DNA of 64,000 nucleotides. Source: Nectonema munidae. Taxonomy: Eukaryota > Nematomorpha > Nectonematoida > Nectonematidae. The notes under the pieces were generated by a model. The model saw only the letters and a program-made list of their open reading frames with translations. It was not told the DNA's origin and made no database searches. Made by a program: the position numbers and the translations under genes. This document shows, piece after piece, positions 1 to 11,373 of this stretch (position 1 is its first letter; the number at the start of each line of letters is the position of its first letter). The stretch is from positions 139,001 to 203,000 of the forward strand of contig JAUIRK010001018.1 in NCBI GenBank assembly GCA_030549495.1, written 5' to 3'.

Positions 1-7
1 TTGTTAA

Positions 8-448
8 AAAGGGAGGGCTAAAGAAAGTTTAAATAATCATGATCTGGCTAAAAATTTACTCTCAATAAAGCAAAACTACAATGATTTGATTGATTTTGTA
101 GAAAAATCTCAAAACTCTAGATTTTCGATAAAAGATGCTTACAATTCTTTTAACAAAATTAATTTTTGTGAAGATGAATGCAAAATTAAGGAATATTTTG
201 AAAGACGTTTCAATCAAAATCAAATAAAAGAAATAATAGAAATGAAAAATTGTGAAATTTCACCAAGCACATATTTGAAGCTACAGGACTGTCAAGCAAC
301 TACTTTAGAAGTTGAACGTTCGTTTTCTAAATTAAAAAAACTACTGGAAAAAGACCGAAATTTTAAAGACGAAAATATTTTCAAGTATATGATATTTTAT
401 TATAATTCAAAAAATAATAATGACTATGAATCAGTGAAATTTCAATAA
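8..448 (+). mobile_element. hAT transposase C-terminal fragment
   Basis: An open frame runs from just inside the window edge to a stop at 446-448. Its C-terminal part contains EVERSFSKLKKLL followed by a DR-rich segment and a hydrophobic FKYMIFYYN stretch. That is the hAT dimerisation (hATC) signature, in which a Glu-Arg-Ser/Ala-Phe-Ser core is followed by an Arg and an Asn-x-Leu-like helix. The N-terminal BED finger and DDE catalytic part are not here; an in-frame stop lies at 5-7, so any upstream part is in another frame or lost. Treat it as a decayed DNA transposon rather than a domesticated gene. Repeated GTCAA-type motifs follow at 505-580 and may be its subterminal region. Confidence 0.7.
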
Positions 449-2869
449 ATTTTTTACAGCTTTACAATCATTTTTGTAAACGTATGTTACTTTCAAAAAA
501 ATTTCAAGGTCAACTTTTTTGAGTAAAAAGTCAACTTTTTAAAAAATAAGGTCAATTTTTAAAAGTTTTTTAAGTCAATTTTTCCTTCCCCTGCTTATCA
601 TTAAATATATTATAAAACATAGGATCTATAAGCTATATCAAGAGTAAATTATTTTATTGATTTTGCATAAATATATAAAAGTTAATGTAACCTTGAATTA
701 ACCATATATATAACCATTTTAACCACATTTAAATGTATTATTTATGTAAAAAATGACAATAATACTGTCATGATGAAATAGTGAAAGGTCGATTCGCTAA
801 ATGGAACTAAAAGTGGTCAAAAATGATAATAAAAATACATCTGAGTTTAAAATAAACCATAGATAAACAATAACCACAATTTAAATTTAGTGACAAAAAT
901 ATTTTCAGAATCAAATTGAGCATGATCGAATGAAAAAAATGTTTGACGTTAAGTTACCCGTGAAAGCTAATTTAGAGACGGGTGAAATATTTTGAGTGAT
1001 TTATTCACAAAAAGTTGGTTTATTAAATGAATTAAGACGAACATCGTGGATTTAAAATATATTTGGATTTGATTGATAGGTTTGATAAATTTGACAGGTT
1101 TGATTGATTTTCATTAAAAAAATAATAAATGACACGATCAGATTCGCTATCAATAATTTAGTGGGTTGCAAGCGAGTTTTGTAAGAAAAATAGCGTGTCA
1201 CGAATAGAGTTAAAGAAATTTTTTTCAACAAATGAAGTGAAAATTTTTATGTGTGTATTTTGAAAATATTAGAAATTTTAATTTGGCAAAAAAAAAGCTT
1301 ATTTTGTGGTTTTGTATTGTATCCTTATTCCAATGAAAGTATGAATATACTAAAAAGCAAATTTAACCCTTTGAAGGTCAGAGTTTTGAAGACTTGCTTT
1401 CTTTTTCAATGTAATTTTTCTTTTCCATTTCATCCCAGAGAAAGCAAACGAGATTAAGTAATAAATTAAATGAGTCATAGTCGATTTAGTTTTAGCAAAG
1501 GTATAGATTATAATATAAAATTTAAAAGAATTTTTTTAAAATCTCCAATGAAAACATTCAATTTTCCTAGCTGTAAGATTTACGATGAAACGCTAGTTAT
1601 ATTAAATAAGAAATTAGTCATCTTAAAGACGAACATATAAGCACAATTATTAAAGCATATACGATAAAAAAATATATATATATCGTATATGGTGTCATAT
1701 AAGGGTAAAGTGAATTTAGTTAGATTAATTACTACATTCATACTCAAAGATTTTGAAATTTTTTGTATACAATTTTTAGCGCATTAGAAAAACTAGGAAA
1801 AAATTCACCATAAAGTAAACCTTAAAACTTATGAAAATTCAATGCACAAATAGATCGAAAATATAATAAGGATAACATTTGGAATGGGTGAGAAAAGTAA
1901 AGATATTTTTATCATAAATAGCACTTATCATTTCAAAAGTAAACGTTTATTCAAAAGCGCATGGGATAATTTTTTTATAGAAAACACATAATTAAAAAAT
2001 CTATATCGAAGTATGAGAAAATAAAATTTATGCTAGATTCGAGACCAAGAATTTGTAATATTGAAAGCCAAGCATCTAAAAAAGTAAAAGCTAACATAGA
2101 TAATCGGTATCTCAATTATAAGGTATTTTTTCAGAAACATACCTAGTCTATCGATAATACGCATCTTAACTTAAAAAACATTGAGCTCCAAACACAATAT
2201 TTAACATAATGGATAGCGAAGAATGCATCAATTATGATAATAAACAGAAAATAAAATAATTATATAATAAGCCTAACAATTTAAATAAAATAAATACAAG
2301 GAATAAAGAATAAAAATTTTTGAAGGGATTAATCTATATATGCTGATATGCAATTTGCCTATTTTCGTTCACACATTTTTATTTCAACTTTTTTTTCTCC
2401 GGTTAAACTCTATTTAATAAGTAGATAACCCGCACCCTCGTTTTTCGTAAATTAATTCTAGTAAAAAAAAAGATCAATAAAAGAATAAATTATTTCTCAA
2501 ATTCAACATTAAGATTACAGGGCGGATTATTATGCAATAAAAATATTAAAAATACAAGTAATTCCAAAAATATTTATATTTAATTAATATTTGAAAGTGT
2601 GGTAAAAGTAAATACCAATTTTCTTTAACAACTTAAAATACTGCTTCAATGCAATATTTAAAACAGCATATAAATATGTATATAATTGAATTGTGTGAAA
2701 TAATTGCAGAGAATAAGGCATTAATTAAAATAACACATTTTTGTGCATTAAGGCAACAATTAAAATATATAACATTCTCCACAAATTTCAAAACCATTAT
2801 AGGGAGTGTATCTATTGAATGGTTTCCTGATTCTTAAATTCTTAAAAATAAGAAAATTTCCTTAAATAC
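449..2869. other. AT-rich region with no recognisable gene
   Basis: No coding signal beyond short chance frames. It holds short inverted AT runs (for example around 1655-1690, where TATACGATA is mirrored by TATCGTATA) and, at about 1060-1200, a segment related to the end of the satellite array at 29.3-30.3 kb. Confidence 0.5.
1060..1200 (+). repeat. Isolated copy related to the 148-bp satellite and its flank
   Basis: TTTGACAGGTTTGATTGATT is followed by a block containing CGATCAGATT, an AATAA/TTTAGTGGGTT segment and AGTTTTGTAAGAAAAA. The same order appears at 30190-30290 where the satellite array ends, so this looks like a dispersed piece of the same repeat plus flank. Confidence 0.5.
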
Positions 2870-3350
2870 CTTCAGGGTACAGGATTACCATCGTCAGGAA
2901 TATTCTTATCTTCATTCTGTATTTAAGGGTGAGGAACAGAGCATTCCAGAGAAGTTAGCTCATCATATGTTGAAAGAGGTGAATCATTAGTGACTTTGAC
3001 GTGAGTGTAGAGGTGGTTCGCATCCAAGACTTCCAATTCCAATAAATTATTATTATTAGCGTATTTATTTTCGGAGGTTAATCTTTTTAGCAATGATTTT
3101 TCAAGAGACAAAAGCTATTGGGGCATAGAGATGCCTGTAGAAGCCTTTCGCCTGAAATTCAACATCAATTCATGAGGTGAGACATTGGTAGAAGTTAAGA
3201 TTAATGTTATTAAAACAATTAAGGCGTCTTGCAAGGCACTTTCCCAATTGAAAAATTCTTAGTTTTGGGACTTGAGAGTTAGAAGAACAGATTTCCAAAT
3301 TGTCACAATAAATCGTTCTGCTTGTCCATTTCTAGTCCATTCTTATCAAA
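2870..3350 (-). mobile_element. Gypsy-type LTR retrotransposon fossil (integrase end)
   Basis: Read on the minus strand, the segment resembles the C-terminal part of a Gypsy/Ty3 integrase: NGQAERF, then TIWKSVLLTLKS, then an NVSPHE-like and FRRKASTGIS-like stretch, ending in a LLELEVLDANHLYTHVKV block. It is a short fragment with several breaks and no visible LTRs, so it is an old dead copy. Confidence 0.6.
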
Positions 3351-3354
3351 AAAT

Positions 3355-4500
3355 AAGAAAAAATAAAAATAGAGTTTGGGTGAATTTGGGAGAGTTTGGG
3401 TAAAAAGTACACTAGAGTTTTTTAGTTTTTTAAAGTACTATTTAACATTCAAATTACTCTAACACAATAACATGGGCAAAAATTTAAAAACACGGATTAA
3501 AAAGGAAATAAAATTTACATTGATTCAGAATGGAAATTTTTTTTATATTAATTTACCTCTATTTAATTACACATTTTTACCCCCAATATCATTGTCTACA
3601 TCCAAAAATTTTCTCATCAAAACCAAAATCAATCCACTACTTTAACTCCACCTCTTCTCACCATTACTTTTCTTTCTTCACAACTATTTTATTAAATCCA
3701 TCGCTAAAGTTCTAATTACAACTCGCTCGAACTTTGGTTCAAATTCAGTAAGAATATTCTTAAATAGCTCAAAGGTTCAAACAGTTTTTACACTTTTCAA
3801 GGGCTCTTTTCCCTTCTCTTTCAATATACAATGGTGAATGCTATGTCCTTCTAAATGCTAGTGATTACATAATCAAAATCAACTCCTCCTTTAGACATTA
3901 CAACACCCTATACTTTTTACAGACTCATAAAACATCATCAAAGACAATTAGTCTCAAACATAAGATCCCATTCTTGACATTATCCCTGTTTCTAAACTCA
4001 TATATTTATCAAATTACTTTGAAATACACATTTACTGATGCCCAGCTAACTCAAACTTTCTAGAAAACACTTATGTAGACAAGATCTATAAAAAAAAAAG
4101 TACCGCCATATGCTCCTTATGGCCTGCTAAACTCATTTCCTCTAGAAAACTACGCACCTCTACATAAATCCGGCAGGCTATACCTTACACGAACTCATCC
4201 AACCCAAATCTTCCATTTTCTTTCGACATATAAATATAATTTTTGACACTTTGTCGAAAATGAAATTCTTCCCACCAAAATTGATAATAAGATTGCTATT
4301 CGGTAACTCCCCTTGCAAATCATATCTCCATCAAGCAATCTTTGTAGATTCAACTGCAATCAATATAAACAGCACATGATCTACTTTTCTGCTTACACTA
4401 CAACCAAGTAAAAACTTTACTTCTTTCACTATTGGTCAAAACTCCCAATAACCCACCATCTAATTTCTACGATCTACTTTCATACCCGAGTTCTTATTAG
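3355..4500. other. C/A-biased repeat debris, no gene recognised
   Basis: The + strand here is unusually poor in G and rich in short TTC and CCA runs, unlike its neighbours, so it is probably an inserted element. At 3380-3420 the sequence GGGTAAAAAGTACACT matches the terminal motif of the inverted-repeat elements at 5581-6844 and 31025-31248. I could not recognise a protein in any frame. Confidence 0.35.
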
Positions 4501-4509
4501 ATAAACAAA

Positions 4510-5290
4510 AAAAAATTGATCTATATTTAAGTCAATTATGTAAACTAGCATACAAATATATGAATAATTTACTTCCTGAAATATTTTCGGAGTGGCAAAA
4601 CTTTGTATATCAAAAAACGAGTTACTTTGTGAGATCTTGCAATAATTTAGTTATTACACAGTGCAGACTTAAAGGTTCTAAAAAGACATTAAAATACAGA
4701 ATTGCTATGTTTTGGAACACAACTCTTGAAAAAACTAACTTTATTGATGAAACATTCCATATGTATAAAAAATTACTCAAAAATTTTTTTATATCTAAGT
4801 ATGGTACAAATTGTAATGATGAAATTATTTATATATGATGCCAAATTGATTGTATATAACATAAAATTTAAAATTGATAAATATTCATGGTTTTAATCAT
4901 AATTGTTTGTAAGCTTATACCAACAAGGTACACATACATACATATATACTTATTTATATATTTTTATATTCATGTACTTGTATTTTTGTACAGTATGATT
5001 TCCTGTTATAGTTCTCAATGTAATATTGTCATATTTTGAAATTTTTCTGATATCTTCACCTTTCTTCATTTATTTTATTCTTCCAGATTCGTATAAGAAA
5101 CTCAGCGTTTTTGAAATTCCTCACAGGGTGTATATACCAGCGGCCACAAGGCTCTTTACACACCCTTGCAGAACTCTCCATGATTTTTTTTTCAACAGTT
5201 TGGTTATTTTTTCAAAAAGAGTTTGGTTTTGGATCTATATGTGTACTTTTTTTTGATTCTGCTGAATAAATTCTTTCTTCTTTCTTCTTC
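4510..5290 (+). mobile_element. LINE 3'-end fragment (ORF2 C-terminus and 3' UTR)
   Basis: The frame open from about 4510 to a stop at 4836-4838 encodes LCKLAYKYMNNLLPE, then FSEWQNFVYQKTSYFVRS, then KTLKYRIAMFWNT. This is the typical C-terminal tail of Jockey/CR1-type ORF2 proteins: a NNxLP motif, a region of basic and aromatic residues, then LK(Y)xxxxxWN. The reverse transcriptase is missing, as expected for a 5'-truncated LINE. The following 450 bp lack coding signal and end in a TTCTTCTTTCTTC microsatellite at 5270-5290, a plausible 3' tail. Confidence 0.65.
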
Positions 5291-5299
5291 TAAACTATT

Positions 5300-7028
5300 G
5301 AACATTTTTTAATAGGCTAAAAATTCTTCTCGGCTCAGCTCGAACAGCAAGAGAGCGGGTCCACAAGTTTTGGATAGTAGAACGTCCATCAGATATGTTG
5401 GTTTAACTACGACATAAGCAAGCTTAGCTTGATGAATAAGCAGCCCCGAACAAACAGCGACGACATAACGAGACCTAGTAGTAGATTGGGTGCCTCCTTT
5501 CTACAAGTTAAAATACTCCATGTTCAGGACGATATCGTGACAAGTCAAGTAAGGCCGCTTTAAATAAGCCTATACTGTGGGTGCGTCTTTTTACCCCAAC
5601 CTACTCAAATCCACCCCTAATCTACTCAGTTCTCTTCTAAAAAAACTATATTTAGATTTATACATCTAAAATTACATAAATTTTTTAATTATACGAAAGT
5701 TATTTTAGTCGATTTCAAATGAAAATTTAATTTTTACAGTATAAAGCCAATATTCTATATAACAATTTAGAATATTGTATTTATTTTTACAGTATAAAGC
5801 ATAAAATGCAATATTTTTACCTAACTGTTTCCTTATCTCGAGCAATTTATTTACTTTAAAAAAATCTCTAGGTAAGGTAATAAGGTAGGTAAAGTGAAAA
5901 ATATAGTTAAAAAATTATAACTAAAAAAAGCCTTTTAACGACTATGTTGAGTTTTTACAACGTAAAACATTTGAGAGAAAATTTATTCAATAAAAAATTG
6001 CTTTAATATAAATCGTTAACTTTTGTATAAGTTATCTAAAAAACTTTCGATATTGAAAATATTTTATTAAAAAAAGTAAAAAAATTAATATCACAACTAA
6101 AATCAGATCTTCACCAAATTGACGACTTGCAGCTTATATATATTGAAATTAAGGAATTGTTGAATATATTGCACATGAAAATTATTGCACATGATTTTTT
6201 ATCTAAAAAAATGTATATAATTATTATAATTAATGTTAAAAAAAAAGTACCATGTTATTCGTTCATTTTTACAACAATCAATTTGAACTAAGGTTTCATT
6301 ATCTCTAAAATATTTATCAAAAACTTAAAAATTTTTGACAAAATAAATTAGCTTACAAGCTTAAACTTATGATAAATTTCCAACTATTGGGGGGGGGGGG
6401 GGGACTAAAAGCATTTTTGCCCCCTTGTAGAAACATTGGAGAAGGGGGGGGGGGGGTGCTACCGCCCTCTGGTTGTAGTCTCATAGTAAATAAATTTACA
6501 AATGATATTGGCTTTTCTTTAAATTTTAACTATAATACTACTGAATTTCAACTAAAAAAACTGTTACGATTGATGTCAAAATTCTCAGTAGTGAATCAAA
6601 AAAATTTACCTTTTTTCGGGTATCATCGATGTTATATTATCAGATAATAAAAACTTAAAAATTAAAAAAAAATATTTTTTTAACGTACAAAAAAGATATA
6701 TAAAAATTCAACTTAAAAACATTCTAATAAAATTTTTCTTTTTTATCATTGATTTAGATATTTCCAAAGTTTATTTAGGTAAGCTGGTATAGATAAGGAG
6801 TGGATTTGGGTAGATTGGGGTAGGTTGGGGTAAAAAGACGCACCGCTATACCTGCTGCCTTGCAGTTAGTCAAATTAGACAAAGGCTAGGTCCGTAGCTT
6901 ACAATTACGGCGTGGAAGAGAACTGGGGACCTCACCACGTAATATCTCCAAGACTAACCATGGTAAGCTAGAAAAAAACTCTGACGCTCATGTTCAAATG
7001 GATACGGCACTTTGATGATGATGATTAA
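5300..7028 (+). repeat. Unidentified repeat split by an inverted-repeat element
   Basis: The blocks 5300-5580 and 6850-7028 are less AT-rich than their surroundings and flank the 5581-6844 element. The second block ends in TTTGATGATGATGATT, the kind of simple tail found on RTE-type LINEs and some SINEs. I infer a single older element into which the MITE-like element jumped. I do not recognise its coding capacity. Confidence 0.35.
5581..6844. mobile_element. Non-autonomous DNA element with about 50-bp inverted ends
   Basis: The left end reads GGTGCGTCTTTTTACCCC with more C-rich ACCC-like units, and the right end is its inverted copy (GGGGTAAAAAGACGCACC, ending at 6844). The pairing continues for about 50 bp over ACCCAA/CTACCC units. 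The interior (1.2 kb) has no transposase; it contains two poly-G runs at 6389-6403 and 6444-6456. The hexamer CTATAC lies just outside both ends but not immediately adjacent, so a target duplication is suggested and not proven. The superfamily is unknown. Confidence 0.65.
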
Positions 7029-7059
7029 AAATTTATTATTTCTTCACAGTTTCAAACCC

Positions 7060-7330
7060 GATACTCATAAACATCATTTTAAAATTACTATATTAAAATC
7101 ATCAATCAAAATTTGGATTGAGGATGAAATTTTCTGCAAAAATATCCCTTAAATTTAAAATTATTTTTTATAAAATCGATTATGCCTGCTTCATTTCTGT
7201 ATTCTGTTATTGACATTAACCGTATAAACATGTTTGGAAGTATCAATTGAATTAATAATGTATCCCTGAAAATCAATTTTTTTCAAAAAATCATATCTGA
7301 CAAATTTTTTTACAAAATCATTATATATTT
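7060..7330 (+). repeat. Member of a dispersed ~150-bp tandem repeat
   Basis: The motif order (AATCAAAATTT, ATATCCCTTAAATTT, TGCTTCATTTCTG, then AATGTATCCCTGAAAATC) is the same as in the arrays at 25.3-26.0, 26.7-27.4 and 37.35-38.1 kb. About two diverged units are present. Confidence 0.5.
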
Positions 7331-7617
7331 CCTAAATTGTATAAATATAAATTATTTTAGATCTTAGAATTAATAAAAGCTTCAAATAGTAACTTGTGCT
7401 GTTAGGGTCAAGATAGTATTTTTGTGTTTTGTTCATGTATAAAATATTTTGTATTTTATATGTATAAAATATAAAAAGTGTGGCTTTTCAATTTTTAAAA
7501 AATTTCCTTTTTTATTTAATTTAATTTGTCAAATAAAAATATTTAATAATGTCGCTCTTACTTAAAAGTAATAAGTTTTTTAAATGAATTTAAATAAAAT
7601 TTTATAATTTTTTTAAG

Positions 7618-7677
7618 GATGTGCTCATTTAGTTAGAAATTTATCAACTCAGAATAATGCTCTTACCTTAGAACAAG
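7618..7677 (+). CDS. Candidate internal exon of an unidentified gene
   Basis: A 60-nt stretch sits between an acceptor (T-rich tract then AAG) and a donor (CAAG|GTATTT). Only one frame is open: two leading bases, then CAHLVRNLSTQNNALTLEQ, then one base left over, so both borders are phase 1. It joins in frame to the candidate terminal exon at 14590, giving LTLEQDKIVQLFR across the junction, which looks like continuous amphipathic helix. This is a prediction from splice signals and frame only. No family is recognised, no upstream exon was found, and the intron would be 6.9 kb of repeats. Confidence 0.3.
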
Positions 7678-7679
7678 GT

Positions 7680-8670
7680 ATTTAATTTGATTTTTATTCC
7701 AATTAAAATTTAGCTTTCAGATCTTTACGGTGTGTTATTTCATGCCAAATAACAATGATCTTTAGAAAATATATTATGTATTAATGCACATTTTTTTGCA
7801 AAATTTTTTTATTATATATTTTTGTTCAATAAGCGTAGCCCTTTTATAACAGATTCTATTAAAACAGGATAAAAATAAAAACATTTGAAGCTTAATTTTT
7901 ATAAACTCTTTCTTTGAAATAAGATTATCGAATTAAAAAATAGGGTTTCTTTAAATCCTTCAGGATTGAGTTGTTAAACGAAGGAAAAATCCCCCCTATT
8001 TGTTAAATATAATTTAAACAACTAAGTCTTATTCCAGAATTCAAATTTAAGCATACTTATTCCTAGATATTCATTTTATTTAATGTTTTCGATTTTTATC
8101 ATGATTGCTTTCTATAGTTTTCTATCTTACAATTTCTTCTAATCTTTTGTTGAAACTTACAAGTAGAAATAAATGAGTGTAACTTTATTCATAAAATTTA
8201 TTTGTTTTTTAAAATTCTGTTTGTGATATTGTGGATAATGGTAAATGTTAGATTTGATAATATTTGTTTCAACCCGTTAAATATCGCTGTAGTCATTTGA
8301 ATACGGTAAAAGTATTCTAGGTTATCTTCTATAACTTGATTGTCTTTTTTTATTAGATATAATGCGTCAAATTTTTATCGAGTTTATTTTCTCTCCAAAC
8401 TATTTTATTATCATTTTATTGTTTTTACGAGAATTGGATAACATTTTAGACTTTCTATTTATAGGGCCAAATTTAAATTGACGACTTCATACTTGTCAAT
8501 TCTTAGATCTAATTCCTAAATGTATTTTTAAACAATTTACTTTACTAACTAACTATATGTGTAAGTTGAATATGAAGATTATATAAGATGATTCCTTGTT
8601 TTTCTGTGTTACTAATCTAGATTTCTAACATTTCATTGCTAAAAACCTTAAAATATCATTTTGTGTCGTA
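7680..8670. other. AT-rich intergenic or intronic DNA
   Basis: No coding signal or repeat recognised beyond short A/T runs. If the + gene model (7618 to 14726) is right, this is intron. Confidence 0.4.
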
Positions 8671-8674
8671 GTAT

Positions 8675-9564
8675 TAGAGCCCTGCGCGGGTCGAAAAATT
8701 TTGTCCGCACCCGCCCCAACCCCCATTTTTTGAATCTGCACTCGCATTTTATCAATTTGCACCCGCCCCGCCCGCAACTATTAAAACTGTGCTGCCCGCC
8801 CCACCCCGCAAATTACAAAATAAAATTTGCCTCATTAATTTTAGACCTTTACGCGTGCATTAAAATCTTCGCACTCGTTCTGACTCACTTTTTCTAAGTT
8901 TCATTTAATGAATTCGCACCAGCTCTGCCAAGCATCTTATCAGTTTGTGTCTGCTCTGCTCCGCTCGGCATTTTATCTAGTTTTGTTTTCTCTAAGTATG
9001 TCTGCGCCAACTCTCAAAATTAGTAATGTTTAAATCTATTTCCTATTATACTTCAAAATCTTTACTAAATAAATGCTTAACCCTTTCAGGCACAATGGGA
9101 CACCATTGTCCAAAAATCGTCTGCTTAATTTATATAAAAACTCATTGAGAAAGAAAGCATACAATTTTTCTATGTTTCTTTATGCATTTAATTTTTTTTT
9201 GTTTCTTCTCTCACATTCTTATCTGGACAAGGCAATAACGCAAGCACACGACACAAGAAGCTTTTATCTCTATATTGCAAAGTACATGACACAAGAAGCT
9301 TCTCTCTCTCTCTCTCTGTTCTGTCATGCCATTCTTCTCTAACTCTGAAATCATTTGATCCATCACACACACATGCTTTTTCTTTATTTCGCAATTTTTG
9401 ACATCGCACTTAGCTCTCTATTTCTTTCATTTCATACTAATGTTCTTGCTTCACAAATTCTCACTAACTCTCCACACAAAATTTTCTTCAAATGACCCGC
9501 ATCCGCCCCGCGAGTACGGGTCCCGCATAACCCGCGTGGGTTATCCGCCCCGCTCAGGTCTCTA
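8675..9564. mobile_element. hAT-type MITE with GC-rich ends
   Basis: The left end TAGAGCCCTGCGCGGG and the inverse of the right end TAGAGACCTGAGCGGG match at 14 of 16 bases. The outside octamers are CGTAGTAT (8667-8674) and CATGGTAT (9565-9572), 6 of 8 identical, which fits the 8-bp target duplication of hAT elements. Both subterminal zones carry repeated CCCGC/CCGCCCC motifs while the middle is AT-rich with a CT repeat at 9300-9320. No transposase is encoded, so it is a non-autonomous derivative. Confidence 0.65.
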
Positions 9565-9765
9565 CATGGTATAAAACCTTCATTTACATATTCATACAGA
9601 TAGACTGTGATAATCGGTTTCAATAACTCGTAAATGGCAATAAGGTGGGATAAAAACGTAATTACATCCGATTGGTAGTGATCTATCAAATATGAATGAT
9701 TTTGTTCTCCTGTTGATCCAAACCAGTTTTGTTTTGGCCAATGTAACTCATATCATTACTCACTT

Positions 9766-10449
9766 CAGGGGCGCACATCTTCAAAATTATTGGGGGGGGG
9801 GGGGCGAAATTTTTTTGTTGCAATTTTAAAAATTAGTGGTATGGAAATACCACGGGAGATCAAATATTGAAGCAATCCTTTAAAATAGAGTGTATTCAGC
9901 GCATGCCTAAAGTCCTAAATTTATAAGACTTTTTTTCCTGGCTCTTATTTAATGCAATTTTTCTTCTATCATTAAAGTTTATATTATTATTAATGATTAT
10001 TAAGTACTGAATATCTAGTCAAAATATCCATTCCCAAATAGCTATTGAAAAATGTTGCAAAATGTAATAAACGTACTGATAGAGATTAAGTGACTTTTGT
10101 TGGGAAAATTTTTTAACGCGAGTCTGACAATATTCATTGATATAAAATTGTAACTATTTTTCTCTCATTTAAAAACAAACAAATTTTCATTTTTGCAAAA
10201 TGTTTCGTGTATTAATGGAACTAAATTTTTACCAAACATGTGTTATTAATTTGAATAGCTGAACTTTGATATCATGAAAAAAGGTTCTGAAAATATTGAA
10301 CTTATATTCCGCTAAAAACTAGTTTCTAATGTCGGGTTATAATGATGGTGTGTTCATTAGTCAAAAATTCTCTATAATAAATTTTGAATATTATAACAAA
10401 AAAAAGCTCGTCACCCCTCTCCTCTAAATTTTGAGGATGTGTGCACCTG
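9766..10449. mobile_element. hAT-like MITE carrying a poly-G run at its end
   Basis: The left end CAGGGGCGCACATCTTCAAA is followed by ATTATT and 13 Gs. The inverse of the right end reads CAGGTGCACACATCCTCAAA, followed by TTTAGAGGAGAGGGG. The interior of about 680 bp is AT-rich without a transposase. The same terminal motif recurs near 18635, 21084 and 49142. The CAGGGGCG start suggests hAT. I see no clean target duplication. Confidence 0.6.
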
Positions 10450-11373
10450 AGGTGAAACTTCAATCAATTTGAAAAGCTAACAGGTTTTATACTAAATTTT
10501 ATTTTATGGAATATCTTTCTCCTTTTCCAATAATAAAGCGAATCTTTAATCTGTTGTACATTCATTCTTATAAAGAATGTGTCATTAAATTTGTGCATAA
10601 TATTAAATTTTATGATATGGGGTCTTACTCAGGTTCAGAGACAAATCGGTTACAAGAGAATATTCCTGAAGCCGAATTGTCTTAATAAAATGTACGAAGG
10701 AAAGGTATTTTCCATTGAATGCAACAAGTCTGCTTCGTACACAATATCAATTTGTATTTTTTAAGATCTCAATAGCATTTCTATCATAGGCAATGTTATT
10801 TCCTCCGTAAAAAGTCTTCCTCCTACAAAAAATCATATGGTGTGTCTCAAAACCTTGAAATTATATAATGGACCTTCAGGTTTTTCTCTTATAAATTTTA
10901 TCAAGTGTTTTTGTTAGCCTTCTTTATTTCTTATTAAGTGTGTACTCTGTATTTTGATATATTTTTTAATTCTAACATTCTTCTTTTTCTTGTCAAGATG
11001 TGAAGATCTATCGGCGTATCATTCATAAAATTTTGTTGACCCCTAAAAATATGGAACATTTTGGTGAAGATTTTTTCTCAATCGAGTAATAAAGTTTTTT
11101 TTCTTCTTTTAACAACTTTATTTTTAATATTAATTTAGAAAGAAGCTTTATATCGAAGGAAGTCTTTTATACAGAAATTCTGAAATGTTTGTTAGTCCAA
11201 GTTTGATAATTTCTTTTATACCATAATAATTGCTCTCGATAATCTGAACTCTTGAAAATTCGTTCTTCAAATAATTAGAACTCCCATTTATTATAGAAAA
11301 AAACATTAAATTTCTTCCAATGTGTCTTATATCCTTTTTTTGGCTCAAGACGCTGTGCATCTTGGCGTTTTTC
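10450..11373. other. AT-rich DNA without a recognised gene
   Basis: A minus-strand open stretch at 11148-11375 (75 codons) has a plausible protein-like composition but no recognisable motif and no splice context that I could trust. It directly abuts the inverted-repeat retroelement fossil at 11374. Confidence 0.35.

Noticed and set aside
2923-3111. 62-codon minus-strand host gene
   Set aside because: It continues on both sides as a decayed Gypsy integrase.
8661-8897. 78-codon Pro/His-rich ORF
   Set aside because: It is made of the GC-rich subterminal zone of the hAT-type MITE.
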